Numbered from the stretch's first letter, positions 52,947 through 61,519 are shown. The stretch: 64,000 nucleotides of DNA from Candidatus Vecturithrix granuli (GCA_000739535.1 DF820467.1:141895-205894); one strand, 5' to 3'. Notes: a model not told the origin generated them from the letters alone. Translations and numbers: made by a program.

Positions 52947-54551
52947 TTAAAAAAATTTTTTCCCTTCCAGCACCATCTCACAGAAGCGATCCAGCATGAC
53001 ATTCTGTCCCGGAGTTAACGGTCTCAAATCATCAAGCGTGAAATGCGTGATCGGATTACCCACGCCATGATCTGCAAAATATGGCAGCGTAATGTGCCGT
53101 CGAAAAAAGTAATGATAGGCATACTTGAGAGCCAAATCTGTTGCCTGCAGCGACGGCATCATCGCTGTTCCGTGGGTCTGCTTGTGCTGTTTTTGGGCAT
53201 TCACTTCAGAGATCTGCTCAAAATACTCCTCTTTCGTCAACGGATCATACGTGAATCCTTTCCCTCTGTAAAACGCTTCGCCGGCGACAATTACCGGAAT
53301 GCCTCGCGCAGCAAACTCAAGCCCGATCTTGCTGGAATACACTATCGCTACATCAATCAGTTCGCTCAGGGTATAGGTACTCAAATCGCTTTCAGCCGGG
53401 ATGATCTTGATGTATGATGGCAGTTCAGGAAAGACACTGCGGATGACATCGGCGATTTTTTCACGGGTCTGGCTTTTGCGCCGGACTTCCGCCGGATGAC
53501 AGCGGATAAGCAATTGCATGTCCGAATGCTCAATCCCCCATCGAATGGTTTCCACCACCCAACTGGTCATATCCGAAAACACCGCGCCTCGAAACAGCAC
53601 CGCTGCATCCCAGACCAGGTTCGTAAACATGCCGATCGTTGGCTGCGACCGATCGAGGTTGAGTTGTTGAATGACCTCCTGATGATTCACTTGAGGATTC
53701 GGTGAATAGGAAATCCAATCTAAACCGCCATTGACGCGAGAGCGTAAATACTGTGTGATTTCCTCGTGCTGTTCGTCGGCGAATGGCTGGTCGCGCCAGG
53801 TCGCCGTTGGTTCGACCAGGAGATCATGATGATAGGTTCTGCCCTGCGATACGAGCAGAGAATTTTTGCGATAACCGTAGCCATAGACCGTCACTTGCAC
53901 TCCATTCTGCCGCGCATAGTCGGCTAATACGCCCCAGGTAACATACAGACCGTGTGAAATTAACAGCGCGTCCGGTTGAAGACGAGCAATCAGCTTGCGA
54001 CTCATATCAACCATCATGATCGCTGTGACAAGGAATTGTTGAAATTTCTGCCAATGATGCTCCTGATTGAGTCGTCCTCGTAAAAAGTGCCGTAAGGTTG
54101 AACTATAGGCGATCTGCCCGACCCGAACGCCCAGATATTCCATTTCCAGCCAGGTTTCTCTGGGACGGGAACTCAACAGCGCATAGATCTCAATCTCGCG
54201 AATTTTGTCAAGAAATTCGCTCACACGACATAACGGCAAGTCCGTTGCCATAAACAACGAGTGCGCATGATGCCAGCAAGCGGCGCAGGTTTCGGCCGTA
54301 TCCGTATCAATGTTGCGATGATCGCAGACCGGCATCACCTGATCACACAGCAAGACATCAACCCGCGCGCCGTGTAAGCGCAATGCATTGGACAGAATCA
54401 GGTCTATCGCGCTGCCGAGGTAATGTTGGCGCATCGCGCCGACCAATATGCGCGGTCGCGCCGATTCCCTCGGGTTTTTGCGCAATCCTGGTGGAGTAAG
54501 GGCGAACATATCTTCGGCTTGCCGGGTCAGTTCTTCAGGAAGGTTCGTCAT
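52947..54551 (-). CDS. Capsule-polysaccharide synthesis-like protein (putative glycosyltransferase)
   Basis: A 534-residue soluble protein. Residues 280-480 look like a GT-B type nucleotide-binding domain: LIRCHPAEVRRKSQ, TYTLSELIDVAIVYSSKIGLEFAARGIPVIVAG and FYRGKGFTYDP. This pattern occurs in KpsC/KpsS-like and CDP-glycerol transferases. It probably adds a sugar or polyol phosphate to a surface glycan, using the activated nonulosonate made by neighbouring genes. The donor is not determined. It overlaps neuA by 4 bases and is followed by pgpA. Its CAACW cysteine-rich section near 90 has no assigned role. Confidence 0.65.
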   Translation of the reverse strand: MTNLPEELTRQAEDMFALTPPGLRKNPRESARPRILVGAMRQHYLGSAIDLILSNALRLHGARVDVLLCDQVMPVCDHRNIDTDTAETCAACWHHAHSLFMATDLPLCRVSEFLDKIREIEIYALLSSRPRETWLEMEYLGVRVGQIAYSSTLRHFLRGRLNQEHHWQKFQQFLVTAIMMVDMSRKLIARLQPDALLISHGLYVTWGVLADYARQNGVQVTVYGYGYRKNSLLVSQGRTYHHDLLVEPTATWRDQPFADEQHEEITQYLRSRVNGGLDWISYSPNPQVNHQEVIQQLNLDRSQPTIGMFTNLVWDAAVLFRGAVFSDMTSWVVETIRWGIEHSDMQLLIRCHPAEVRRKSQTREKIADVIRSVFPELPSYIKIIPAESDLSTYTLSELIDVAIVYSSKIGLEFAARGIPVIVAGEAFYRGKGFTYDPLTKEEYFEQISEVNAQKQHKQTHGTAMMPSLQATDLALKYAYHYFFRRHITLPYFADHGVGNPITHFTLDDLRPLTPGQNVMLDRFCEMVLEGKKFF

Positions 54552-55258
54552 AGTCTTTTCGCTTGCGTGAGAGAACGTTCTGCGGCCTGGAGATCCTCCA
54601 GGGTGTCAATATTGACCGAGACAGCCGGTGGCATGATATAAGCTAAGGGTCTTGAACCATAGAGCGTGTGTTGTTCCTGGATAAGCTGTCGCCGGGCAAC
54701 GTACACCGCCCCATTTCTGTAATACGCCGCCGGCAAAAGTTGGCGACGGGGATAACGCTGCGGTCCGCCGCGATCATCAAAGGGCTGCATGAGATGCGCC
54801 TCATTCAATGCAAACGCCCAGTAGGGGTGATAATGCGCCGGAATCGTCGTCACGCTCACAACGGCCTCTGCGTCTTGCTCTACAAGCAATCTGACAGCTT
54901 CATCAATATGTAATCCCTGGCGTAACGGCGCGGTCGGTTGCAACAGTACAACTACATCAGGAACAAAGTTATGCGCCAGTGCATGCAAGGCATGTTGAAT
55001 CACGGCCAGACTCGGCGTCTCATCTTGCGCCAGTTCCGGCGGTCGCATAAATGGGACATCTATGCCCTGCTGCATAGCATATTCAGCGATTTCCTGATCC
55101 TCAGTTGAGAGAATTGTGCGTGTTAACATTGTACTGGTGCGGACAGCCTGAAAAGTGTACCAGAGCAGCGGCTGTCCTGCTAAGAGATATAGATTCTTAC
55201 GCGGAATCCCTTTGGAGCCTCCGCGCGCCGGAATAATGCCTAAAATATTCATCATCAT
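54548..55258 (-). CDS. neuA: CMP-nonulosonate cytidylyltransferase (NeuA-type)
   Basis: A 236-residue protein. The nucleotide-binding motif IPARGGSKGIPRKN is at the N terminus. LLQPTAPLR and YYRNGAVYVARR are typical of CMP-sialic acid synthetases. It activates a nine-carbon acid with CTP. Sialic, legionaminic or pseudaminic acid cannot be told apart by eye. Three consecutive ATG codons begin the frame right after the neuC stop TAA, so the start could be any of them. The gene overlaps the downstream gene by 4 bases (ATGA). Confidence 0.85.
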   Translation of the reverse strand: MMMNILGIIPARGGSKGIPRKNLYLLAGQPLLWYTFQAVRTSTMLTRTILSTEDQEIAEYAMQQGIDVPFMRPPELAQDETPSLAVIQHALHALAHNFVPDVVVLLQPTAPLRQGLHIDEAVRLLVEQDAEAVVSVTTIPAHYHPYWAFALNEAHLMQPFDDRGGPQRYPRRQLLPAAYYRNGAVYVARRQLIQEQHTLYGSRPLAYIMPPAVSVNIDTLEDLQAAERSLTQAKRL

Positions 55259-56425
55259 TTATAAGGACAGCGTTTTCTGCAAGTTTATTTTGGCGGTCGC
55301 TAATATATCAACAATACGCTGACTGGCATGACCATCGCCATACATAAGATCACGTTCATAACGGCCATGCGCTAATTGCTTACGCACTGCTGCCACGATC
55401 TCATCACAGTCATACTCCACATCAATCACATTTGGGCTTCGTTCTCGTCCGGCCTGACGATTGCCGACGCAAACCACTGGCGTGCCTAAAAAGGATCCCT
55501 CCCTCAGCGCGCTGCTGGAATTTCCGATAAAACAGGCGGATCCAGAAAGAATGCGGATATAGTCTTCAGGGGCGAAATTGGTAAAGAGATACAAAAATTC
55601 TGGACGATAGAATTGACAAAAGGCTTCAATCTGCTGCGCCATCGCGCGCCCTCCAGCGTCAACATTCGGTTTTAACAGAATCGTGGGCATCTGTAACTCA
55701 AGCAAAGCGTGCAACGTACACTTAATTTGGCTTGCCGCCGCTTGCTGTTCGGTCGTGACTGGGTGTTGGGCCACTAATAAATAGGGTTGAGTGAGATTAA
55801 AAACACGTTGGCATTGTCCATGACCTGTTCCGTTGAGTGGGAGCGTGGTTAAGGGAATGTGTAACGCCTTATGCGCCAGATCAAGCGACGGACAACCGAC
55901 ATGATATACGGTTTCCGGAGGTTCCCCCATTTTTATCAATCGTTCCGCGCTCAATTGGGTGGCCGGAAAATGGAGATGTGCCAGGCGGGTAATGGCATGA
56001 CGCACGCTTTCATCGATCGAACCCGACACCTCGCCGCCCTGTAAGTGCGCGACCGGGATGTTCATATACGCTGCCGCAACTGCTGCTGACAGGGCGTCGT
56101 AACGATCGGCGATCACAAAGACCATATCAGGCTGGAGGTTTTCAAACACTGTCGCCAGTTCAATAATCCCCAATCCCGCGCTGATTGCCATTGTGGCCGG
56201 GGTCTGCCCTTCTACCACAAAATTGACGCGCGCATGGATCGGAAAACCATCCTCTTGCACAATATTCACCGCCTCGCCAAAACACGGCAATAACATTGAC
56301 GACCCGACCACCAACTGTAATTCTAAACCAGGGTGTTCTTGAATGGCATGTAAGACTGATTTTACTCGTCCATAATTCGCCCGGTTAATCACGATCACAC
56401 AGATTTTTCGCGTTTCCATGCTCAC
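55259..56425 (-). CDS. neuC: UDP-N-acetylglucosamine 2-epimerase (hydrolysing, NeuC-type)
   Basis: A 388-residue GT-B-fold enzyme. INRANYGRVKSVL, the catalytic-region DRYDALSAAVAA, HLQGGEVSGSIDESVRHAITRL and FIGNSSSALREGSFLGTPVVCVGNRQAGRE are NeuC/hydrolysing epimerase motifs. It converts UDP-GlcNAc to ManNAc (or the related 6-deoxy-diacetamido sugar) for the NeuB step. In the same operon as neuB (13-base gap) and neuA. The TAA stop abuts the neuA ATG. Confidence 0.88.
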   Translation of the reverse strand: MSMETRKICVIVINRANYGRVKSVLHAIQEHPGLELQLVVGSSMLLPCFGEAVNIVQEDGFPIHARVNFVVEGQTPATMAISAGLGIIELATVFENLQPDMVFVIADRYDALSAAVAAAYMNIPVAHLQGGEVSGSIDESVRHAITRLAHLHFPATQLSAERLIKMGEPPETVYHVGCPSLDLAHKALHIPLTTLPLNGTGHGQCQRVFNLTQPYLLVAQHPVTTEQQAAASQIKCTLHALLELQMPTILLKPNVDAGGRAMAQQIEAFCQFYRPEFLYLFTNFAPEDYIRILSGSACFIGNSSSALREGSFLGTPVVCVGNRQAGRERSPNVIDVEYDCDEIVAAVRKQLAHGRYERDLMYGDGHASQRIVDILATAKINLQKTLSL

Positions 56426-56438
56426 GTCCGTTTGCCTT

Positions 56439-57239
56439 TCATCTATTATCGCCCCACTTTCCGATGTAAATTCCCCGCAATTCGATTTCTTTCGCGCTCA
56501 AACCGGGGCACGGCTCGCCCATCATCTGTTCAACTTGCCGCGCATACTGAGCTAATTCGCGGATTTCATCCGGTTCAGCCGAGATCGCTTGATCTTTCCC
56601 GGGTAATTCCCGACTCAGTGTAAAATGTTTTTCCAGATACGTCGCTCCTCTGGCAATGGACAGTTTTCCGGCCGCTGTTCCCAGAGTATGATCGCTGAAT
56701 CCGACAGAAGGGGTAAATTGCCGCAACCAATCCATACGCGCCAGATTCACCTGTTCCAGCGGAGTCGGATAGAGCGAGATGCAGTATAAAAAGGTATATG
56801 ACGTCTGTCCCAATAATTCCGCGGTCTGCTGAATTTCTTGATCATACGACATCCCAGTTGAAATAATCAGATGCTCAAAGCGTTCACGCAATTTCCGAAT
56901 CATGGCGTGACTCCCCAGGTCAGGACTGGCAATTTTGATCGTGTTCAGACCTAGTCCGGCTAAAAACTCCACGCGCCCGATGTCAAAACAGGTGGTTAAA
57001 AATTTGACATGATTAGCTTCACACGCCCGGATCAAACGATGATGCGCTTCATCGGACAACTCGGCTTTAGCGTGACGCTCAAAATTCGGGTCCCCCGGTT
57101 TCAGATTTTTGGCTTGCCAGGATTGAAATTTAACCCAATCGGCTCCGGCCTGCGCCGCCGCTTCGATCATTTTGACAGCGAGATTAACGTCGTCGCCGTG
57201 ATTGGCTCCAACTTCTGCAATAATTTGTGTTCGCGCCAT
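56439..57239 (-). CDS. neuB: N-acetylneuraminate synthase-like protein without the SAF domain
   Basis: A 266-residue NeuB-type aldolase. AEVGANHGDDVNLAVKMIE, WVKFQSWQAKNL, ISTGMSYDQEI, LYCISLYPTP, GFSDHTLG and LEKHFTLSRELPGKDQ are the expected catalytic segments. It condenses PEP with a hexosamine. Typical NeuB, LegI and PseI proteins are about 340-350 residues and end in an antifreeze-like SAF domain that caps the partner's active site. This one stops right after the barrel (IYIGKWGDNR). No remnant of SAF follows in the next gene, neuC. The start ATG has a poor ribosome binding site, just after a family A repeat. Confidence 0.85.
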   Translation of the reverse strand: MARTQIIAEVGANHGDDVNLAVKMIEAAAQAGADWVKFQSWQAKNLKPGDPNFERHAKAELSDEAHHRLIRACEANHVKFLTTCFDIGRVEFLAGLGLNTIKIASPDLGSHAMIRKLRERFEHLIISTGMSYDQEIQQTAELLGQTSYTFLYCISLYPTPLEQVNLARMDWLRQFTPSVGFSDHTLGTAAGKLSIARGATYLEKHFTLSRELPGKDQAISAEPDEIRELAQYARQVEQMMGEPCPGLSAKEIELRGIYIGKWGDNR

Positions 57240-57270
57240 TTTTCAACCCCACCCCGGCGTCTCTCCAAAG

Positions 57271-57383
57271 GCAGGGCTGTGAAGTTCTCGCAAAATAGAG
57301 CGTCTCGACTTCGCTCGACGTGCGGTGTTCCGGTCATCGAGCGGAGTCGAGATGACAAACATCCACAGAACTTAACAGTCCTA
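57271..57383. repeat. Nested palindrome, family A (copy 7)
   Basis: Starts GCAGGGCTGTGAAGTTCT and ends AGAACTTAACAGTCCTACT. The inner arms are CGTCTCGACTTCGCTCGA and TCGAGCGGAGTCGAGATGAC. Further C/G-rich arms (CCCCACCCCGG, CCGGGGATGGGG) flank it. It lies between neuB and the glycosyltransferase-like gene, filling most of the 57240-57480 gap. Confidence 0.85.
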
Positions 57384-57480
57384 CTCCTTTTGGGAGTAAC
57401 CGGGGATGGGGTTCTTCAAGAAATTTTAGTATAAGCTTCTCACGCGTTGTGTTGACACTCTTCAAAGTAATCAAGTCTTG

Positions 57481-58992
57481 TCAGGATGTTCCGGTTCTTG
57501 TCAATATATTTTTCATTCTCCCGTGTAAATGAAATGTGTATTGACATGCAAGGTTATGGACATTTTTCGGAATGCCAAAGCTCTGCTTTGGTCGCGCAAG
57601 CAGAGCTTGCGCACTCCAGAGAGCGTGTCCATAACCTTCTGTGTCATTACATTTATGCCTTATGATCTGTTGCAAAACCCTGGCGATTCGTTCGGCAGCA
57701 TGTCCGTCGCAGCGAACATATTCCTGTAAAAACGTCTGTCGTTCTGCATCCAATTTGCTGCGGACGACAGAATCTTCAAGCACACGACGCAGAGAGGGGA
57801 GCAAATCGGACTGTCGGGTCACATGAAAGACTCCTCCGGCCTTTGCCCACATATCATACCCTGGAGTCTGATAAAAATCGAAGGTCAGGGTGGGGGTGCC
57901 TAAAATATGCGCATCAAACACAATTGTTGATCCCTGGCAGATCAGCAGATCACTGATGGCGATCAGTTTGCCGGTTTCATAACGGCGAATCACCGTAAAA
58001 GCTTTAGAGTGACCTTGTAAATATGGCAGCGTTTCAGCTTCATCGCGCGGATGAACTTTGATCACCAAATGAAAGGTCTCATCCAGGCAAAGTAATCGGG
58101 CGATGACCTCATGTAAATAGGCATTCATCTGATCCGCCGTAATATGTCCGGCCCGCGTGCCGGCTGTAATATGCGCAACCGGCGGCGCGCCGAGCAGCAG
58201 CAGCCGTTTTTCCGCCGGCGCGCCGATCTCCTGACAGATGCGTTCGCGTTCTCTGGTTTTCCACTGTAATCCGTCTTGAATCAACAGATCATGGCGCGGA
58301 TGCCCTGTCGCCAGAATTTTGGCGGGATTCACCCCGGCTTTCAGCAAAATGCGCCGGTAATGTTCGCCCGTGACCGCTACATAGTCCGCCTGTCCGCCGC
58401 CTAAAATCCAGGGATTTTCGGGATAGCCGGCAAACAGCCGCATCCCTAAAATCGCTGAAGGCGGCTGCCAGAAGACCGCTTGGCCATCAACATACTTGAC
58501 GGCCTGGGGTACAAACCATTCAACACTGCGTCTCAAAATCTGCTCCGAGAACGATACATTGTAATGATTACTCCTTTTCTGCCGCCAGATCAGCATGTTT
58601 TCTACATCATTTGTCGCCGCCCACATGACGACCAGAGAAGGGATCTGGCGGACTTTAGCCTGCTTAACCAGAAAGGCTTCGATATAACGGCGATCATCAA
58701 TCAGTACGAAGGCTGATGGGTGAATTTCGTCGCAGAATTGCTGGGCAAAATGACGCAGACGCCTATTTTCCCGGAAAAATTGGAGCACGCCGCCAGTGAG
58801 ATGGCGTCCCCATACAAAATGCGGAAGATAGAGGGCGGACAGGCCAAATTCTGCACACAGCGATCCGGATGCCTGATCATTGTACGGCAAAAGAAAAAGG
58901 GACTCCTCTCCTGAAGCTCGGAGTTGGTCGGCAATCGGCGCAAATGTGCGGATCGCCTCATGATAATGAGGCATAAACACAATTATTCCCAT
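57481..58992 (-). CDS. GT-B-type glycosyltransferase-like protein, C terminus altered by a repeat
   Basis: A 503-residue protein. The N-terminal half starts IIVFMPHYHEAIRTFAPIADQL. Residues 230-400 contain TGHPRHDLL, KVHPRDEAETLPY and SDLLICQGSTIVFDAHILGTPTLTF, a GT-B type binding pattern as in CDP-glycerol and capsule transferases. The role is probably surface-glycan assembly. From about residue 440 the frame runs through a palindromic repeat, giving a tail (ALWSAQALLARPKQS) with no likely homology, so the ancestral end was probably near IIRHK. There is no ribosome binding site at 58992. Confidence 0.6.
   Translation of the reverse strand: MGIIVFMPHYHEAIRTFAPIADQLRASGEESLFLLPYNDQASGSLCAEFGLSALYLPHFVWGRHLTGGVLQFFRENRRLRHFAQQFCDEIHPSAFVLIDDRRYIEAFLVKQAKVRQIPSLVVMWAATNDVENMLIWRQKRSNHYNVSFSEQILRRSVEWFVPQAVKYVDGQAVFWQPPSAILGMRLFAGYPENPWILGGGQADYVAVTGEHYRRILLKAGVNPAKILATGHPRHDLLIQDGLQWKTRERERICQEIGAPAEKRLLLLGAPPVAHITAGTRAGHITADQMNAYLHEVIARLLCLDETFHLVIKVHPRDEAETLPYLQGHSKAFTVIRRYETGKLIAISDLLICQGSTIVFDAHILGTPTLTFDFYQTPGYDMWAKAGGVFHVTRQSDLLPSLRRVLEDSVVRSKLDAERQTFLQEYVRCDGHAAERIARVLQQIIRHKCNDTEGYGHALWSAQALLARPKQSFGIPKNVHNLACQYTFHLHGRMKNILTRTGTS
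57525..57656. repeat. Nested palindrome, family G (copy 2), inside a gene end
   Basis: Outer arms AAATGTGTATTGACATGC and TGTCATTACATTT share AAGGTTATGGACA / TGTCCATAACCTT. The inner palindrome at about 57573-57620 is GGAATGCCAAAGCTCTGC against GCAGAGCTTGCGCACTCC. It overlaps the last 40-60 codons of the glycosyltransferase-like gene. The inner part resembles the repeat at 5292-5341. Confidence 0.8.
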
Positions 58993-59059
58993 ATTCTATC
59001 TATTCAGCAACAAATCCGCTACTGTTGAACATTCATCCAGGATAGTATTTCTGGCGTAG

Positions 59060-59175
59060 ATTTTTCTCCTCTGAGACTACAAGGATTCCTCATAAGCAAG
59101 GGGTTTTTATCCCTGGTTATGTGAGATCCATGTAGTTTCATCATGCCGGGTAAGCATACGCTCATGATAACTCCT
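59060..59175. repeat. SD-linked palindrome, family B (copy 8)
   Basis: Arms GAGACTACAAGGATTCC and ATCCATGTAGTTTC, with CATGCCGGGTAAGCATACG beyond, much like copy 4. On the minus strand it ends CTTGTAGTCTCAGAGGAG, but no start codon follows at normal distance. The nearest gene start is 58992, about 70 bases on. The gap 58993-59276 also holds a CTGCGGACAAGCC / GGCTGTCCGCAG hairpin. Confidence 0.8.
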
Positions 59176-59276
59176 CTGAAAATACCCGTACCGATGAACA
59201 GCCGTGTTTGTCGAAATCCTCTGCGGACAAGCCTGTCTGCCCCAGGCATGGCTGTCCGCAGGTACGATCTCCTCTT

Positions 59277-59843
59277 TTACCCGATCAGGGCGTTTGCTCC
59301 CGGAATCTTGTTCACGAAGGTACCTAAATCCATAATTTCATTCATATTCACTAATTTTGCGCCCATAGGGCTGGTGTTGTCAATTTTGCAAATCACGGCT
59401 ACGGGGCCTTTTTCGCTGGCATTCAACGGCACTTCCACTTCTTCGCCGCGGTCATTCATCACGATGACCGAGCCATCATAGGAGCCGAACGCTGAGGCGA
59501 TTTTTTGCGAAGCATCAGTATAATTCAGAGCCACGATATAGAGATCGGCTAGATCATCTAACTTCGTAATCCGCAAGATCTCCTGATTATCGCCGCCTTT
59601 TGCGCCAACCCCGGCGTCGCCGCTCAATTCGATAAAGGGGAAACTATTCAAACTCCCCATTGAGCCGCCTGGATACCCGTCGGAAAATACCCCGCCGGGC
59701 TGACCGGTCTTGGTTTTGTAAAAGGCCATCAAATCCAGATCGACATCGGCTGTCCAGCGTAAGGTGATCATCAGTTGTTTGACGGATACATACGCTTCTT
59801 CCCCTTTTTTATTCAATGTTACTTTGCGTTTAAGTTCTGCCAT
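59277..59843 (-). CDS. TerD-like stress protein
   Basis: A 188-residue protein with TerD-domain features: LMITLRWTADVDLDLMAFY (the typical WxxxxDLDLxxxx strand), a glycine-rich part around GVFSDGYPGGSMGS, GDNQEILRITKL and a later LYIVALNYTDA. TerD domains bind calcium and occur in tellurite and general stress systems. Here it ends an operon with two Hsp70s and a GrpE-like protein, so a chaperone-linked role is likely. No membrane segment is seen. A strong GAGGAGG lies 65 bases upstream with a palindrome between it and the ATG at 59841-59843. Confidence 0.75.
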   Translation of the reverse strand: MAELKRKVTLNKKGEEAYVSVKQLMITLRWTADVDLDLMAFYKTKTGQPGGVFSDGYPGGSMGSLNSFPFIELSGDAGVGAKGGDNQEILRITKLDDLADLYIVALNYTDASQKIASAFGSYDGSVIVMNDRGEEVEVPLNASEKGPVAVICKIDNTSPMGAKLVNMNEIMDLGTFVNKIPGANALIG

Positions 59844-59852
59844 AACGGTTAC

Positions 59853-59906
59853 GAGGTTCGCTCAACAATGCCTCTGAACATACAGAGACAACGTTGAGCG
59901 AACCTC
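59853..59906. repeat. Palindrome between a ribosome binding site and the TerD-like start
   Basis: Arms GAGGTTCGCTCAAC and GTTGAGCGAACCTC, 14 bases each, perfect. On the minus-strand messenger the order is GAGGAGGAAA, this hairpin, then GTAACCGTT and ATG. If folded, the hairpin would bring the GAGGAGG to about 12 bases from the ATG. Confidence 0.85.
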
Positions 59907-59942
59907 TTTCCTCCTCTGAAAATTATCGAACAACTCAGACAT

Positions 59943-59992
59943 GTCCGACAACGTCCAACAAGTCCTGTTAGTAAAAACTTCTGTCCCCCTAA
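59943..59992. repeat. Repeat family J (copy 2)
   Basis: Mirror copy of the repeat at 22554-22640: on the minus strand GGGGACAGAAGTTTTTACTA, then ACAGGACTTGTTGGACGTTG and TCGGACATG. It lies between the second Hsp70 gene and the TerD-like gene. Confidence 0.65.
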
Positions 59993-60007
59993 GTACTAGT
60001 TATCCAG

Positions 60008-61519
60008 TTATGTATAATTCAGAATCGCAGATTTCTGTTGGCCTTCGGCCACCACCGTGACCGAAAGCATTTGTTCCTCATCTATTTTAAACGTGACTTC
60101 TACATCCAACTTCCCGGCTGGCCGGGGAGGGAGATCGGTAATGGAAATGGTGCCGATGTGAGAATGCGTATCTCTTCTAATAACCGGGCCAGCGCCTTGA
60201 TAAATGTCAATATCGAGAAAGGGTACATTATCCTGATATGTGGTAAACACTTGTTTGACTTTACAGGGAGTGCGATGATTGGCCGGGATCAGTTCTTTGA
60301 AATTGCGTCCCTCTCTTTTGACGGTTTTAATGCCAAGCGCATGACAGGTACGGGTATAGATGACGATGTCTTTGTCAAAAAAGCCGCGATTATCCAAATA
60401 TGCTGCGTACATGGCTGCACCTTCGGCAATGCTGGTTGAAGGATTGGCGTTACTCCAGACTTTGGATTCACCAATGACATCATCTAACAACGCTTTCATA
60501 CACGGAATCGCGCTTGAGCCGCCGACGCGAATGATGCGATCGACCTGAGAAGGCTTAATCCCGGATTTCTTCCAGAGATTTTGAATGATCTCTTTAATTT
60601 TTCTGACATGTAGTTGGATTGACGTTTCAAACTCTTCACGCGTCATTTCGCAATCGATATTTTTATCCGGGGGGATGATAAACGGCACGGAGACCCAGCA
60701 TTCGGTTGTGCTGCTGAGAGTTTTTTTAGCGTCAATCGTGGCTTCCATCAATTTCTGGCGCGACTGATTGAACTGAATCGGCGTCAGGCCATCTAACGAA
60801 AGCTGATTTTTTTTCAAAATCAGATCGGCAAAACAGGCATCAAAGTCCATGCCGCCGAGCCGGTCGTCGCCGCCTGTGCCCAGCACTTCGAAATTCAAAC
60901 TCTTTTTGGTCTGTTCCAGACGAAAGAGAGTTAGATCAAAGGTACCACCACCGAGATCGAACACCAGAATATTTTCGCTGAATTCTTTTTCAGGGTATTC
61001 TTCACTCAGTTGATAGGCATAACACAAGGAAGCGGCGATCGGTTCCTGAATAATGCCGATACAGTTGATATTCGCCCTCTCAGCCGCCGTGCGCGTATTC
61101 TCGATCTGGTGCGCTTTAAAGTAAAAGGGCACGGTCACCACACTTCCGCGGCTGCTAAAGACCCCTTTGGGAAATTTTGATTTGGCGTCTTCATAAATTT
61201 TTTCCAGAATAATCGCCGAAATGTCAACAGGATTAAATTCTTTGCCGCCAAGCAGAACTTTTTGATTGGCGTCGTCCATCAGACGTTTGACGCCAACGAT
61301 CATATTTTCAGGCGTGATCAAACCCCTGCGATATGCGATTTGGCCGACAATATATTCATCTTTTTCAGGATTGTAATAGACGACCGATTGGGTGGTGTCC
61401 TGCCCGGTTTTATTTTGAATGATACGCGGCCCTCTACCGTCAATCCAACGGGCTAAGGCGCTGAACGTGGTTCCCAAATCGAAGCCTAACACCGGATTTT
61501 TTTCGCTATCACCAGACAT
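60008..61519 (-). CDS. Hsp70-family protein without the C-terminal lid
   Basis: A 503-residue protein. The ATPase domain has GFDLGTTFSALARW, VFDLGGGTFDLTLF and RIIRVGGSSAIPCM, with an extra N-terminal variation (RWIDGRGPRIIQ). A short substrate-binding beta domain (NVPFLDIDIYQGAG, ISITDLPPRPAG, VEVTFKIDEEQML) ends at NYT. The alpha-helical lid of DnaK (about 130 residues after this point) is missing, and several stops follow. It probably binds client peptides with less gating than DnaK. It lies after the GrpE-like gene, with AGGAGGAGAGGAC before the ATG. Confidence 0.88.
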   Translation of the reverse strand: MSGDSEKNPVLGFDLGTTFSALARWIDGRGPRIIQNKTGQDTTQSVVYYNPEKDEYIVGQIAYRRGLITPENMIVGVKRLMDDANQKVLLGGKEFNPVDISAIILEKIYEDAKSKFPKGVFSSRGSVVTVPFYFKAHQIENTRTAAERANINCIGIIQEPIAASLCYAYQLSEEYPEKEFSENILVFDLGGGTFDLTLFRLEQTKKSLNFEVLGTGGDDRLGGMDFDACFADLILKKNQLSLDGLTPIQFNQSRQKLMEATIDAKKTLSSTTECWVSVPFIIPPDKNIDCEMTREEFETSIQLHVRKIKEIIQNLWKKSGIKPSQVDRIIRVGGSSAIPCMKALLDDVIGESKVWSNANPSTSIAEGAAMYAAYLDNRGFFDKDIVIYTRTCHALGIKTVKREGRNFKELIPANHRTPCKVKQVFTTYQDNVPFLDIDIYQGAGPVIRRDTHSHIGTISITDLPPRPAGKLDVEVTFKIDEEQMLSVTVVAEGQQKSAILNYT

